From: an uncultured Pelagibacteraceae bacterium
Lineage (GTDB): Bacteria; Pseudomonadota; Alphaproteobacteria; Pelagibacterales; Pelagibacteraceae
Assembly: GCA_902531455.1 (NCBI GenBank)
Contig: CACAEM010000009.1
Location: 1 to 15,898, forward strand
Direction: 5' to 3'
DNA: 15,898 bases
The notes under the pieces are model-generated. The model did not search any database. It saw only the letters and a program-made list of their open reading frames with translations, and was not told the origin of the DNA. Made by a program: the position numbers and the translations under genes. This document shows, piece after piece, positions 1 through 9,533 of the stretch; positions within the stretch are counted from its first letter, which is position 1; each line of letters starts with the position of its first letter.

Positions 1-1966
1 GGTTGGAACAGGAATAGAAAGCGATGTTGCTTTAGACTCAGGAGTCACAATCGTTGCTAAAAGAGACGGTATTGTTGATAAAATCGATGGAAAAAGAATA
101 GTTATAAAAGTTTCAAATGAAAAAGATTACTCTCAATCGGGTGTAGATATTTATAATCTTCAAAAATTTAAAAGATCAAACCAAAATACATGTATTAACC
201 AAAAACCATTAGTAAGAGTTGGTGATAATGTCAGCTCTGGAGATATAATAGCAGATGGACCATCTACAAAAATAGGAGAGCTGGCATTAGGTAAAAATGT
301 TACAGTAGCATTTATGCCTTGGCAGGGATACAATTTCGAAGACTCTATTTTAATCTCAGAAAGATGTGTAACAGATGATGTTTTCACCTCAATACATATT
401 GAAGAATACGAAGTAATGGCTAGAGATACAAAGTTAGGTGAAGAGGATATAACGAGAGATATACCAAATATAAATGAAGAGTCATTAAAAAATCTGGATG
501 AGTCAGGCATAGTTTATGTTGGAGCTGAAGTAAAACCAGGCGATATTTTAGTTGGAAAAGTTACTCCAAAAGGAGATTCAGCTTCTGGCCCTGAAGAAAA
601 ATTATTAAGATCAATCTTTGGGGAGAAGGCAATAGATGTGACCGATACATCTTTAAAAATGCCAAGTGGTAGTGGGGGAATAGTAGTTGATGTAAGAGTT
701 TTTAACAGACATGGAATTGAAAAAGATGAAAGGTCTATAACAATTGAGAGAGCTGAAATTGAAAGTGTTCAACAAGATAAAAATGTGGAAGAGGAAATAT
801 TAGAGAGAAGCATCAAACAAAGAGCAACATCAATTTTAACAAATACAAAATTAAATAAGAAAATAAAAAATTATGATGTTGGAACATCTCTTAATGAGGA
901 AATAATTTTTGGTTCTAATATAAATGAGTTATTAAAAATAACTGTAGAGGATAATAAAAAAAATGAAGCTATGCTTCAATTAAGATCACAATATGAAAAT
1001 GCAAAAAAAGATATACAGGATAGATTTGAAGATAAGGTTTTAAAGATTAGACAAGGTGATGACTTGTTGCCAAGTGTAATGAAAATGGTAAAAGTTTTTG
1101 TTGCGATTAAAAGAAGATTGAGACCAGGTGACAAAATGTCTGGAAGACATGGAAACAAAGGTGTAGTGAGCAAAATTGTTCCGGTAGAGGATATGCCATA
1201 TAGAGAAAATGGCAAGCCAGTAGATATTGTTCTTAACCCGCTTGGAGTTCCAAGTAGGATGAATGTAGGACAAATATTAGAAACTCACTTAGGTTGGTCG
1301 TGTAAAGAATTAGGTGAACAACTAACTGATTTAATAAATCAAAACCAAAAGAAAATTGAAAAAGATGAAAAAATAACAAAATTTTTAAAATCAGTGTATG
1401 GTCAAGATGTTTATTCTAAAAATATTGATAGTTTATCAAGCACAGAATTTAATGATTTATGTCATAACATTAAAAATGGAGTGCCAATTTCAACACCGGT
1501 TTTTGATGGTGCCAAAGAAAAAGATGTAACAAAAATGTTAGATTTGGCAAATTTACCAAACTCAGGACAAACATCACTTTGGGATGGAAGAACAGGAGAA
1601 AAATTTGATAGACCTGTTACCGTTGGAATAATTTATATGCTTAAACTTCACCACTTAGTTGAGGATAAAATACATGCAAGATCAACTGGTCCATATAGTT
1701 TAGTTACTCAACAGCCGCTAGGTGGTAAAGCACAACTAGGAGGTCAAAGATTTGGCGAAATGGAAGTTTGGGCACTTGAGGCATATGGTGCATCATACAC
1801 TTTACAAGAAATATTGACTGTAAAATCTGACGATGTGGCTGGTAGAGTAAAAGTTTATGAAACAATTGTTAAAGGGGAAGAAAATTTTGAGTCAGGAATA
1901 CCCGAGTCCTTCAATGTATTAGTAAAAGAAATTAAATCGTTAGCACTTAATGTGGAGTTAAATTAA
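1..1966 (+). CDS. rpoB: RNA polymerase subunit beta, 3' part (partial at left edge)
   Basis: Beta subunit of DNA-dependent RNA polymerase, which forms the catalytic cleft with beta'. The reading frame is open from base 2, so the gene enters from the left and the first internal ATG at 314 is not the start. About 654 residues are present, beginning near E. coli residue 680, so most of the rifampicin-binding region lies outside. Visible landmarks are the [10 protein letters not shown] and [12 protein letters not shown] segments, [12 protein letters not shown] with its two active-centre lysines (codons at 1133 and 1157, equivalent to E. coli K1065 and K1073), and the C-terminal block [18 protein letters not shown] that anchors the beta' interface. 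The charged segment before GDKM is similar in length to the E. coli lineage insert. The product ends [21 protein letters not shown], a normal C terminus. It is separated from rpoC by 4 bases, the usual operon partner. Confidence 0.98.
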   Translation, partial: VGTGIESDVALDSGVTIVAKRDGIVDKIDGKRIVIKVSNEKDYSQSGVDIYNLQKFKRSNQNTCINQKPLVRVGDNVSSGDIIADGPSTKIGELALGKNVTVAFMPWQGYNFEDSILISERCVTDDVFTSIHIEEYEVMARDTKLGEEDITRDIPNINEESLKNLDESGIVYVGAEVKPGDILVGKVTPKGDSASGPEEKLLRSIFGEKAIDVTDTSLKMPSGSGGIVVDVRVFNRHGIEKDERSITIERAEIESVQQDKNVEEEILERSIKQRATSILTNTKLNKKIKNYDVGTSLNEEIIFGSNINELLKITVEDNKKNEAMLQLRSQYENAKKDIQDRFEDKVLKIRQGDDLLPSVMKMVKVFVAIKRRLRPGDKMSGRHGNKGVVSKIVPVEDMPYRENGKPVDIVLNPLGVPSRMNVGQILETHLGWSCKELGEQLTDLINQNQKKIEKDEKITKFLKSVYGQDVYSKNIDSLSSTEFNDLCHNIKNGVPISTPVFDGAKEKDVTKMLDLANLPNSGQTSLWDGRTGEKFDRPVTVGIIYMLKLHHLVEDKIHARSTGPYSLVTQQPLGGKAQLGGQRFGEMEVWALEAYGASYTLQEILTVKSDDVAGRVKVYETIVKGEENFESGIPESFNVLVKEIKSLALNVELN

Positions 1967-1970
1967 ATTT

Positions 1971-4900
1971 ATGAGTAAAGAGTTATCAGATCTATTTAAA
2001 TCTTCAGAAATAACTGAAGCTCAAAATTTTAACAGTATAAAAATTACTTTAGCTAGTCCTGAAAAAATAAAATCATGGACATTTGGGGAAATAAAAAAAC
2101 CAGAAACTATAAATTATAGAACATTTAGACCTGAAAAAGATGGTCTTTTCTGTGCAAGAATATTTGGGCCAATAAAAGACTATGAGTGTCTATGTGGTAA
2201 ATACAAGAGAATGAAGTTTAGAGGAATAATCTGTGAAAAATGTGGGGTTGAAGTTACAAAATCCAATGTTCGAAGAGAAAGAATGGGTCATATTAATCTA
2301 GCGACACCAGTTGCTCATATTTGGTTTTTAAAGTCATTACCAAGTAGAATTTCTTTAGTAGTTGATATGAAATTAAAAGAAGTAGAAAGAGTTTTATACT
2401 TTGAAAATTTTATAGTGATTGAGCCAGGGTTAACAGGCTTAAAGAAAAATCAATTATTAGGTGAAGAAGAATTAATTAAATATCAAGACGATTATGGGGA
2501 AGAAGCTTTCACAGCAGGAATTGGAGCAGAGGCAATACTTGAAATTTTAAAATCAATAAATCTTGAGGAAGAAAGAGAATTGTTAGTAAAAAGTATAAAA
2601 GAAACTAAATCAAAAGTTTCAGAGGAGAGATCAATTAAGAGATTAAAATTAATAGAGTCATTTATAGACACAGGAAATAAACCTGAATGGATGATTTTAA
2701 CAACTGTACCAGTAATACCACCTGAACTAAGACCTCTTGTACCATTAGATGGTGGAAGATTTGCTACGTCTGATCTAAATGACCTATACAGAAGGGTGAT
2801 TAATAGAAACAATAGGCTCAAAAGATTAATAGATTTAAAGGCGCCTGATATTATTATTAGAAATGAAAAAAGAATGTTGCAAGAATCTGTTGACGCTCTT
2901 TTTGATAATGGCAGAAGAGGTAGAGTAATAACGGGTACTGGAAAGAGACCTCTTAAATCTTTGGCTGAAATGTTAAAAGGTAAGCAGGGTAGATTTAGAC
3001 AGAATTTGCTTGGAAAAAGGGTAGATTATTCTGGAAGATCTGTAATAGTCGTTGGACCAGACTTAAAATTACACGAATGTGGTCTACCAAAAAAGATGGC
3101 ATTAGAGTTATTTAAACCATTTTTGTATGCTAGGTTAAATAAATTGGGATTAGCCTCTACTATTAAACAAGCAAAAAAATTAGTCGAAAGAGAGAGAACT
3201 GAAGTTTGGGATGCATTAGAATTAATAGTTAGAGAGCATCCAGTTATACTAAACAGAGCGCCAACTCTTCATAGATTAGGTGTCCAGGCCTTCGAGCCAA
3301 AATTGATCGAGGGAAATGCAATTGAACTTCATCCATTAACTTGTGCAGCATTTAATGCTGATTTTGATGGAGATCAAATGGCTGTTCATGTCCCATTAAG
3401 TTTAGAGGCGCAATTAGAAGCTAGAGTTCTGATGATGTCGACAAATAATATATTAAGCCCATCTAATGGTAAGCCTATTATTGTACCGAGTCAGGATATG
3501 ATTTTGGGTATATATTATTTGTCTCAACCGCCAGTACAAACAGAAAAAGTTGATGGATATTTTGTAAACACATCCGAAATTGAGCATGCACTTGAGACAG
3601 GTCAGATTAAGGTACACTCAAGAATAGTATCAAGATTTGAGACTATTGATGAAAAAGGAAATACAAAATTTGAAAAACACATTAGCACAGCGGGAAGATT
3701 TTTATTATCAAACATAATTCCAAAAAATTTAAATAATAAATTTTCTTTAATTGATAGATTGCTACCAAAAAAAATAGTTTCAGAGGTTATTGATCATGTC
3801 TTTAGATTCTCTGGTCAGAAAAGTACTGTAATATTTTGCGACAAATTAAAAGATATTGGATTTAAGCATGCATTCAAGGCAGGAATTTCATTTGGAAAAG
3901 ATGATCTTTTAATACCAGATAATAAAGAACAATTAATTGATGAGACTAAAAAACTTATAGCTGACTACGAAGGGCAATATGCAGAGGGACTTATAACTAG
4001 AGGTGAAAAATATAATAAAGTTATTGATGCTTGGTCCAAGTGTACAGACAGAGTTGCATCTGAAATGATGAAAAGAATTTCAGCAACCGAAGTTACAGAT
4101 GAAGGATTAAAAATTAATTCAGTATTTATGATGGCTGATAGTGGTGCTAGAGGATCAGCAGCACAAATGAAACAATTAGCTGGTATGAGAGGTTTGATTG
4201 CAAAGCCATCAGGAGAAATTATTGAAACTCCAATTACGTCTAATTTTAAAGAAGGTCTTACAGCTTTAGAATATTTTAATTCAACTCATGGAGCACGAAA
4301 AGGTTTGGCAGATACTGCTTTAAAAACTGCAAGCTCAGGTTATTTAACTAGAAGATTGTGTGATGTTGCTCAAGATTTAACTATTACAAAAGTAAAATGT
4401 GATAACCCAAGTTATATCAAACTTACAGAAGTTTTAGAGGGTGGAAATATTATGGTAAGTCTATCTGAAAGAGCTTTAGGGAGAGTTACTGCAAGGGACG
4501 TTAAAAATCCTTTATCTGGTGAAATAATAATTAAAAAAGAGAAAATGATAGACGAAGCAGCATGTGAAAAAATTGATGCAGCTGGTGTTAAAACATTAAA
4601 TGTTTATTCCGTAATGACTTGCAGTTCAAAAGAAGGTGTTTGTGCAACATGTTATGGAAGAGATTTATCAAGGGGAAAAATGGTTCATGTTGGTGAAGCA
4701 ATAGGAATGATATCTGCTCAATCAATTGGCGAGCCTGGAACACAGCTTACAATGAGAACTTTCCATGTTGGTGGAACAGCTTCAGTAAAACAAGAGTCTC
4801 AAATAGTATCAAACTCTGAGGGTATTCTTAAAATTGTAAATACAAACTTAATTAAAGATTCTAAGAATAATCAAATCGTAATGGGTAGAAATACCGAGAT

Positions 4901-6134
4901 ATCAATTGAAGATGACAATGGATTACAAGTAGCATCTTACAAGGTACCTTATGGCTCTAAACTATTTTTTGAAAATGAGCAAAAAGTTAAAAAAGGTGCA
5001 AAGATTTGTGAATGGGACCCATATACAACACCTGTAATTGCTGAAAAAGATGGTATTGCAAACTATGTCGATTTAATTGATGGTGTTTCAATTGCTGAAA
5101 CTGTTGATGATGCAACTGGTATATCTACAAAAGCAGTTGTTGATTGGAAAAATCAATCAAAAAATACAGATCTAAAACCAAGAATTACTTTAAGAGACTC
5201 AAAAGGAAACGTGATTAAAAAAGCAGATGACAATGAAGCAAGATATTATTTAGTTCCAGACTCAATTTTATCAGTCAAAGATGGAGCAAAAATTTCAGCG
5301 GGTGATGTTATTGCAAGACTACCTAAAGAAACAACTAAAACTAAAGATATAACAGGTGGATTACCTAGAGTTGCAGAATTATTTGAAGCTAGAAAAGCTA
5401 AAGATAGTGCAATTATCGCAGAAAATGATGGTAGCGTTATTTTTGGTAAAGAGGTAAGAGGTAAACAAAGAGTAACAATTGAAGCTGAAAATGGTGATAC
5501 ATCTAGTTACTTAATTCCAAAGGGTAAGCACATAAATTTTAACCAAGGTGAAAAAATTAAAAAAGGTGAATACTTATTAGACGGTCAACCTTTACCTCAT
5601 GATATTTTAAGAATATTGGGAATAGAGGAATTAACTGAGTATTTTGTTAACCAAGTTCAAGATGTTTATAGACTGCAGGGTGTTATAATTAATGATAAAC
5701 ACATTGAGACTATTTTAAGACAAATGCTGAAGAAAATAGAAGTAAAGGAAACTGGTGATAGTAAGTTATTACCAGGAGAGATAATAGATAGAATAAAATT
5801 TGAAACAATGAATGAAGAATTAGTAGCTGATGGCAAAAAACCTGCTGTTGGTGAAAGAGTTTTAATGGGAATAACAAAAGCCTCACTACAAACTGAGTCA
5901 TTTATTTCTGCTGCTTCATTCCAAGAAACTACAAGAGTTCTTACAGATGCAGCTATTAAAGGGAAAGTCGATAAACTGACTGGCTTAAAAGAAAATGTTA
6001 TAGTTGGAAGGTTAGTTCCAGCAGGGACTGGTTCTATTAAAAATAATTGGAATAAAAAAGCAATTGATGATGATCAGAAATTTTTATCGGAGCAAGAAAC
6101 AAAAGAAGTCTCTGAAGCTCAAATAAACCAGTAA
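1971..6134 (+). CDS. rpoC: RNA polymerase subunit beta'
   Basis: Catalytic beta' subunit, 1387 residues, close to the E. coli length of 1407. The N-terminal zinc site is C73, C75, C88 and C91. The catalytic magnesium loop NADFDGDQ places its aspartates at D464, D466 and D468. The second zinc site is C810, C884, C891 and C894. The trigger loop carries M928, R929 and H932 in MRTFHVGG. Between about residues 940 and 1125 lies a long insertion in the trigger loop equivalent to proteobacterial SI3, before the conserved [13 protein letters not shown] (L1131). The C-terminal segment with [24 protein letters not shown] is intact, followed by a charged tail. The ATG at 1971 gives the expected N terminus; a GGAG at 1954-1957 lies 13 bases upstream, inside rpoB, so translation is probably coupled to rpoB. 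No convincing intrinsic terminator follows the stop. Confidence 0.99.
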   Translation: MSKELSDLFKSSEITEAQNFNSIKITLASPEKIKSWTFGEIKKPETINYRTFRPEKDGLFCARIFGPIKDYECLCGKYKRMKFRGIICEKCGVEVTKSNVRRERMGHINLATPVAHIWFLKSLPSRISLVVDMKLKEVERVLYFENFIVIEPGLTGLKKNQLLGEEELIKYQDDYGEEAFTAGIGAEAILEILKSINLEEERELLVKSIKETKSKVSEERSIKRLKLIESFIDTGNKPEWMILTTVPVIPPELRPLVPLDGGRFATSDLNDLYRRVINRNNRLKRLIDLKAPDIIIRNEKRMLQESVDALFDNGRRGRVITGTGKRPLKSLAEMLKGKQGRFRQNLLGKRVDYSGRSVIVVGPDLKLHECGLPKKMALELFKPFLYARLNKLGLASTIKQAKKLVERERTEVWDALELIVREHPVILNRAPTLHRLGVQAFEPKLIEGNAIELHPLTCAAFNADFDGDQMAVHVPLSLEAQLEARVLMMSTNNILSPSNGKPIIVPSQDMILGIYYLSQPPVQTEKVDGYFVNTSEIEHALETGQIKVHSRIVSRFETIDEKGNTKFEKHISTAGRFLLSNIIPKNLNNKFSLIDRLLPKKIVSEVIDHVFRFSGQKSTVIFCDKLKDIGFKHAFKAGISFGKDDLLIPDNKEQLIDETKKLIADYEGQYAEGLITRGEKYNKVIDAWSKCTDRVASEMMKRISATEVTDEGLKINSVFMMADSGARGSAAQMKQLAGMRGLIAKPSGEIIETPITSNFKEGLTALEYFNSTHGARKGLADTALKTASSGYLTRRLCDVAQDLTITKVKCDNPSYIKLTEVLEGGNIMVSLSERALGRVTARDVKNPLSGEIIIKKEKMIDEAACEKIDAAGVKTLNVYSVMTCSSKEGVCATCYGRDLSRGKMVHVGEAIGMISAQSIGEPGTQLTMRTFHVGGTASVKQESQIVSNSEGILKIVNTNLIKDSKNNQIVMGRNTEISIEDDNGLQVASYKVPYGSKLFFENEQKVKKGAKICEWDPYTTPVIAEKDGIANYVDLIDGVSIAETVDDATGISTKAVVDWKNQSKNTDLKPRITLRDSKGNVIKKADDNEARYYLVPDSILSVKDGAKISAGDVIARLPKETTKTKDITGGLPRVAELFEARKAKDSAIIAENDGSVIFGKEVRGKQRVTIEAENGDTSSYLIPKGKHINFNQGEKIKKGEYLLDGQPLPHDILRILGIEELTEYFVNQVQDVYRLQGVIINDKHIETILRQMLKKIEVKETGDSKLLPGEIIDRIKFETMNEELVADGKKPAVGERVLMGITKASLQTESFISAASFQETTRVLTDAAIKGKVDKLTGLKENVIVGRLVPAGTGSIKNNWNKKAIDDDQKFLSEQETKEVSEAQINQ

Positions 6135-6162
6135 AATTAGTACTTTTTTCACTTTATTTAGT

Positions 6163-6190
6163 TTGACAAATACAATTTCTAATGTATTTT
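6163..6190 (+). promoter_or_regulatory. Candidate sigma70-type promoter before rpsL
   Basis: A perfect -35 hexamer TTGACA (6163-6168) is followed after 16 bases by TATTTT (6185-6190), which has four matches to TATAAT. Transcription would start near 6197, giving an untranslated leader of roughly 100 bases before rpsL. This is the only sizeable intergenic region in the window, so it is a natural site for a new transcription start between the rpoBC and ribosomal protein genes. In DNA this AT-rich a -10-like match is cheap; the exact TTGACA is the stronger part of the case. A TATAAT at 6270-6275 is an alternative -10, but no good -35 sits at the right distance from it. Confidence 0.45.
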
Positions 6191-6212
6191 GGCCATGTTT
6201 TTGGTTGGAATG

Positions 6213-6229
6213 TAGTGACTAGATCACTA
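6213..6229 (+). repeat. Inverted repeat, 6-bp stem with 5-base loop
   Basis: TAGTGA and TCACTA are exact reverse complements separated by CTAGA. The element sits inside the rpoC-rpsL gap, downstream of the candidate promoter. It could act as an RNA hairpin in the leader or as a DNA operator. It lacks a following U-tract, so it is not an intrinsic terminator. Confidence 0.5.
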
Positions 6230-6240
6230 AACGCTGCCAC

Positions 6241-6260
6241 AAATAACATGTCAGTTATTT
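6241..6260 (+). repeat. Inverted repeat, 7-bp AT-rich stem with 6-base loop
   Basis: AAATAAC and GTTATTT are exact reverse complements around ATGTCA. The stem is six A-U pairs plus one C-G pair, so it would be weak. It overlaps AACATG (6245-6250), which could instead pair with CATGTT at 6194-6199, making the two folds mutually exclusive. Confidence 0.4.
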
Positions 6261-6294
6261 CATCAAAAATATAATTATTTATATTAATTAAATT

Positions 6295-6666
6295 ATGCCG
6301 ACTATAAACCAGTTAGTTAGAAAAAGTAGAGTTAAGCAGATAACAAGAAATAAAGTTCCTGCTTTACAAAAACAACCCTTGAAGAGAGGTGTATGTGTAA
6401 AGGTTTACACTACTACTCCAAAAAAACCTAACTCTGCACTCAGAAAAGTTGCTCGTGTTAGATTGTCCAATGGTTTTGAAGTTACCGCGTACATACCTGG
6501 AGAAGGTCATAATTTACAAGAACATTCGGTAGTTTTAATTAGAGGCGGAAGAGTTAAAGATTTACCAGGCGTAAGATACCACATTCTGAGAGGTAATCTG
6601 GATACACAAGGTGTTGCAAATAGAAAACAAAGAAGATCCTTATACGGAACAAAAAAAGGTAAATAA
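6295..6666 (+). CDS. rpsL: 30S ribosomal protein S12
   Basis: S12 sits at the decoding centre of the small subunit and influences accuracy. The 123-residue product is full length. It contains [12 protein letters not shown], with lysine at 43 and 44, and [13 protein letters not shown], with K88 and the D89 that is methylthiolated in some bacteria. The lysines whose replacement causes streptomycin resistance are therefore the wild-type residues. The N terminus [10 protein letters not shown] fixes the start. It is the first gene after the 160-base gap and probably the first gene of the transcript from the candidate promoter. The region just upstream of the ATG is A/T-rich and has no Shine-Dalgarno sequence, unusual for a highly expressed gene; initiation presumably relies on an unstructured leader and S1. 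Confidence 0.99.
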   Translation: MPTINQLVRKSRVKQITRNKVPALQKQPLKRGVCVKVYTTTPKKPNSALRKVARVRLSNGFEVTAYIPGEGHNLQEHSVVLIRGGRVKDLPGVRYHILRGNLDTQGVANRKQRRSLYGTKKGK

Positions 6667-6669
6667 TAA

Positions 6670-7140
6670 ATGTCTAGAAAAAGAAAAGCCCCAAAAAAAT
6701 TACCTGTAATTGATCCAAAATATAAGTCTACAATAATTCCAAAATTAATAAATTCTATAATGTATGACGGAAAAAAAACAATAGCTGAAAAAATCATATA
6801 TGATGCAATAGATAAAATAAAAACTAAATCAAAAGATGAACCGTTAAATGTATTTAATGACGCTATAAATAATATTAGACCAACTGTAGAAGTTAGATCT
6901 AGAAGAGTTGGTGGAGCTACTTATCAAGTTCCAGTTGAAGTTAAGTCAAAAAGATCTCAGGCATTAGCATTAAGATGGTTGGTAGATGCTTCAAGAAAAC
7001 GAAAAGACAAAAATATGTCTGATAAAATATTTAATGAAATTTATGATGCTTATCAAAATAAAGGATCGGCTATAAAAAAAAAGGAAGATACGCATAAAAT
7101 GGCAGAGTCTAACAAAGCTTTTGCTCATTTTAGGTGGTAA
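6670..7140 (+). CDS. rpsG: 30S ribosomal protein S7
   Basis: S7 nucleates assembly of the 30S head by binding the 3' major domain of 16S rRNA and lies near the E site. The 156-residue length is typical of the family. [14 protein letters not shown] and the C-terminal [19 protein letters not shown] are diagnostic. The start lies only 3 bases after the rpsL stop, with AAGG at 6656-6659 inside the end of rpsL. The short junction leaves no room for the structured rpsL-rpsG intercistronic S7-binding site known in E. coli. A run of nine A residues (7074-7082) occurs within the coding sequence near the C terminus, encoding IKKK, and is a possible slippage site. Confidence 0.99.
   Translation: MSRKRKAPKKLPVIDPKYKSTIIPKLINSIMYDGKKTIAEKIIYDAIDKIKTKSKDEPLNVFNDAINNIRPTVEVRSRRVGGATYQVPVEVKSKRSQALALRWLVDASRKRKDKNMSDKIFNEIYDAYQNKGSAIKKKEDTHKMAESNKAFAHFRW
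7132..7137 (+). promoter_or_regulatory. Ribosome binding site that decides the fusA start
   Basis: AGGTGG lies 10 bases before the ATG at 7148 and within the last codons of rpsG. It supports the start at 7148 over the in-frame ATG at 7121, which would overlap rpsG and add nine residues not found in EF-G. Confidence 0.7.
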
Positions 7141-7147
7141 AAATATT

Positions 7148-9223
7148 ATGTCCAGAACACACACATTAGATAAATATAGAAATATTGGCATTATGGCCCA
7201 TATAGATGCTGGTAAGACAACAACTACAGAACGAATTCTTTACTATACGGGAAAAAGTCATAAAATTGGTGAGGTCCATGATGGAGCAGCTACTATGGAT
7301 TGGATGGAACAGGAGCAGGAAAGAGGAATTACTATTACCTCTGCTGCCACAACTTGTTTTTGGAACGACCATAGAATTAATATAATAGATACTCCTGGAC
7401 ACGTTGATTTTACTATAGAAGTGGAAAGATCGTTAAAAGTATTAGACGGTGCTGTAGCAGTATTTGATGGTGTAGCTGGAGTTGAGCCTCAATCTGAGAC
7501 TGTCTGGAGACAGGCAGATAAATATAAGGTTCCAAGAATTTGTTTTGTTAACAAACTTGATAGAACAGGTGCAGATTTTTTTAGATGTGTAGGAATGATT
7601 AAAGATAGACTTGGTGCAAAACCATTAGTAATGCAAGTACCTATTGGAATTGAAGCATCATTGAAAGGTGTTGTTGACCTTGTAAAAATGAAAGCGGTTG
7701 TTTGGAAAAATGAGGATCTTGGTGCAGCTTGGGAATTAGTAGAAATACCCGATGAATTAAAAGAAATTTCCTCTAAATACAGACAAGAATTAGTTGAAAC
7801 AGCAGTCGAGCAAGATGAAAAACTTATGGAAGATTATCTTGGAGGTAAAGATATATCTGAAGAAGATTTAATTAAATGTATAAGAAAGGGATGTTTAGGT
7901 TTTGATTTTGTACCTGTGCTTACAGGATCAGCTTTTAAGAATAAAGGTGTCCAACCCTTATTAGATGCAGTTGTGAATTATTTACCTAGCCCAAATGATA
8001 TTGGATCAATTAAAGGTACTAAACCAGGATCAGAAGATGAGATTGAAATGAAATTTGAGGACAACGCTCCATTTTCAGCACTAGCTTTTAAGGTAGCTAA
8101 TGATCCTTTTGTAGGAAGCTTAACTTTTATTAGAATTTATTCAGGTACTGTTAAATCAGGTACAGGGATTTATAACACTTCAAAAGATAAAGAGGAAAGA
8201 GTAGGAAGAATGCTTTTAATGCATGCAAATTCAAGAGAAGATATTAAAGAAGCAAATGCTGGTGATATAGTTGCACTTGCTGGATTAAAAAATACTATTA
8301 CAGGGCACACACTAGCTGATAAAGAAAATCCTGTCTTATTAGAACCAATGGAATTTCCTGATCCAGTTATTGAAATTGCTGTAGAACCAAAAACAAAAGC
8401 AGACCAAGAAAAAATGGGAGAGGCGCTTGGTAGATTGGCAAAAGAAGATCCATCATTTAGAGTTACTTCTGATGAAGAGTCAGGACAAACGATTATTAAA
8501 GGAATGGGAGAGTTGCACCTAGATATAATCGTTGATAGAATGAAAAGAGAATTTAAAGTAGAGGCCAATGTAGGAGCCCCTCAAGTTGCTTATAGAGAAA
8601 CTATCCTTTCACCTGCTGAAAATGACTACACTCATAAAAAACAAAGTGGTGGTGCAGGTCAGTTTGCTAGAGTGAAACTTACTGTTGAGCCATTAGAACC
8701 AGGCAAAGGTAGAGAAATTGAGAGTAAAATAAAAGGTGGAGCAATACCAAAGGAATTTATTCCTGGAGTTGAAAAAGGTGTTGAAACAGTTGCAGATGGA
8801 GGGATTTTAGCTGGATTTCCACTTATAGATTACAAAGTTACAATAGTTGACGGACTACACCACGATGTAGATTCAAGTGTTTTAGCATTTGAATTAGCAT
8901 CAAGACAATGTTTTAAAGAAGCATGCACTAAAGCAACATTAAAATTATTAGAACCTATTATGAGGGTAGAGGTTGTTACACCTGAAGATTATATGGGTGA
9001 TGTGATTGGAGATTTAAATAGTAGAAGAGGTCAGATAAGTACCCAAGAGCAAAGAGGTAATGCTACAGTAATAACAGCTATGGTTCCATTAGCAAATATG
9101 TTTGGATATATAAACAATTTAAGATCAATGTCTCAAGGAAGAGCTCAATATTCAATGTTCTTTGATCATTATGATAAAGTACCACAAAATGTACAAGATG
9201 AAGTAACTAAAAAAACAGGCTAA
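7148..9223 (+). CDS. fusA: Translation elongation factor G
   Basis: EF-G is the GTPase that drives translocation and, with ribosome recycling factor, subunit splitting. From the ATG at 7148 the product has 691 residues. Motifs are the P-loop [12 protein letters not shown] (from residue 17), switch [12 protein letters not shown], switch [10 protein letters not shown] (D81, H85), NKLD (135-138) and GSAFKNKG for the G5 region. The domain IV tip is present as HHDVDSS, with H572 equivalent to E. coli H583, and the C terminus includes the domain V motif [20 protein letters not shown] start at 7121 is possible in frame, but family N termini match [15 protein letters not shown]. The gene starts 7 bases after rpsG. 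Unlike the common bacterial order, no tuf gene follows; rpsJ begins one base after the stop. Confidence 0.99.
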   Translation: MSRTHTLDKYRNIGIMAHIDAGKTTTTERILYYTGKSHKIGEVHDGAATMDWMEQEQERGITITSAATTCFWNDHRINIIDTPGHVDFTIEVERSLKVLDGAVAVFDGVAGVEPQSETVWRQADKYKVPRICFVNKLDRTGADFFRCVGMIKDRLGAKPLVMQVPIGIEASLKGVVDLVKMKAVVWKNEDLGAAWELVEIPDELKEISSKYRQELVETAVEQDEKLMEDYLGGKDISEEDLIKCIRKGCLGFDFVPVLTGSAFKNKGVQPLLDAVVNYLPSPNDIGSIKGTKPGSEDEIEMKFEDNAPFSALAFKVANDPFVGSLTFIRIYSGTVKSGTGIYNTSKDKEERVGRMLLMHANSREDIKEANAGDIVALAGLKNTITGHTLADKENPVLLEPMEFPDPVIEIAVEPKTKADQEKMGEALGRLAKEDPSFRVTSDEESGQTIIKGMGELHLDIIVDRMKREFKVEANVGAPQVAYRETILSPAENDYTHKKQSGGAGQFARVKLTVEPLEPGKGREIESKIKGGAIPKEFIPGVEKGVETVADGGILAGFPLIDYKVTIVDGLHHDVDSSVLAFELASRQCFKEACTKATLKLLEPIMRVEVVTPEDYMGDVIGDLNSRRGQISTQEQRGNATVITAMVPLANMFGYINNLRSMSQGRAQYSMFFDHYDKVPQNVQDEVTKKTG

Positions 9224-9224
9224 A

Positions 9225-9533
9225 ATGGAAAAACAAAATATTAGAATTAAGTTAAGAGCATATGATAATAAAGTTCTAGATCAATCTACAGAGGAAATAG
9301 TTAATACAGTTAAGAGAACAGGTGCAAATATTAAAGGACCAATACCTCTACCTACAAAAAAAGAACGATACACAGTTTTAAGATCACCTCATATTGATAA
9401 AAAAAGTAGAGAACAGTTTGAAACTAGAACACATAAAAGACTAATTGATATTATTGAACCAACACCAGCAACAGTAGAAGCTCTAATGAAATTAGATTTA
9501 GCTTCTGGCGTTGATGTGGAGATAAAAATATAA
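9225..9533 (+). CDS. rpsJ: 30S ribosomal protein S10 (NusE)
   Basis: S10 is a 30S head protein and, as NusE, partners NusB and NusG in antitermination and transcription-translation coupling. The 102-residue length is standard. [16 protein letters not shown] at the N terminus, [19 protein letters not shown], the RTHKRLIDI segment and the end [13 protein letters not shown] are all typical. It begins one base after the fusA stop with only a weak AGG (9217-9219) upstream, so it probably depends on ribosomes finishing fusA. In E. coli this gene begins a separate operon with a long L4-responsive leader; there is no leader here. Confidence 0.99.
   Translation: MEKQNIRIKLRAYDNKVLDQSTEEIVNTVKRTGANIKGPIPLPTKKERYTVLRSPHIDKKSREQFETRTHKRLIDIIEPTPATVEALMKLDLASGVDVEIKI

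Larger units (their letters stand above)
6191..6294 (+). promoter_or_regulatory. rpsL 5' leader with inverted repeats, possible structured RNA
   Basis: The span between the candidate promoter and the rpsL ATG contains several complementary segments. TAGTGA (6213-6218) can pair with TCACTA (6224-6229) across a 5-base loop. CATGTT (6194-6199) can pair with AACATG (6245-6250), enclosing the first hairpin, with TGG (6202-6204 or 6206-6208) and CCA (6237-6239) able to add an inner helix. AAATAAC (6241-6247) can also pair with GTTATTT (6254-6260) across a 6-base loop, which excludes the long-range pairing. The last 34 bases before the ATG contain no G and no Shine-Dalgarno sequence. That a ribosomal protein or another ligand binds here is inference; nothing here matches a leader family I recognise. 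Confidence 0.35.

Noticed and set aside
314..316. ATG at 314 as the start of an rpoB-like gene
   Set aside because: The same frame is open from base 2 and encodes conserved beta-subunit sequence, so this is an internal methionine of a gene cut by the window edge.
6135..6160. Intrinsic terminator after rpoC, suggested by the T-run at 6143-6149
   Set aside because: No stable GC-containing stem precedes the T-run; only a few A-T pairs could form.
6195..6215. Six-codon mini-ORF (MFLVGM) in the rpsL leader as a leader peptide
   Set aside because: No ribosome binding site and no regulatory codon run; it would begin at the estimated transcription start. Likely chance.
6270..6275. Perfect TATAAT just upstream of rpsL as the -10 element
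   Set aside because: No acceptable -35 lies 16-18 bases upstream, and A/T-only DNA produces such matches easily. Kept only as an alternative.
7121..7147. Upstream in-frame ATG for fusA giving nine extra residues
   Set aside because: It overlaps rpsG, lacks a ribosome binding site, and adds residues not seen in EF-G. The ATG at 7148 has AGGTGG at a proper distance.
8170..8568. Antisense open frame of 132 codons opposite fusA
   Set aside because: It lies within the conserved EF-G coding region, with serine-rich low-complexity content typical of a shadow frame.
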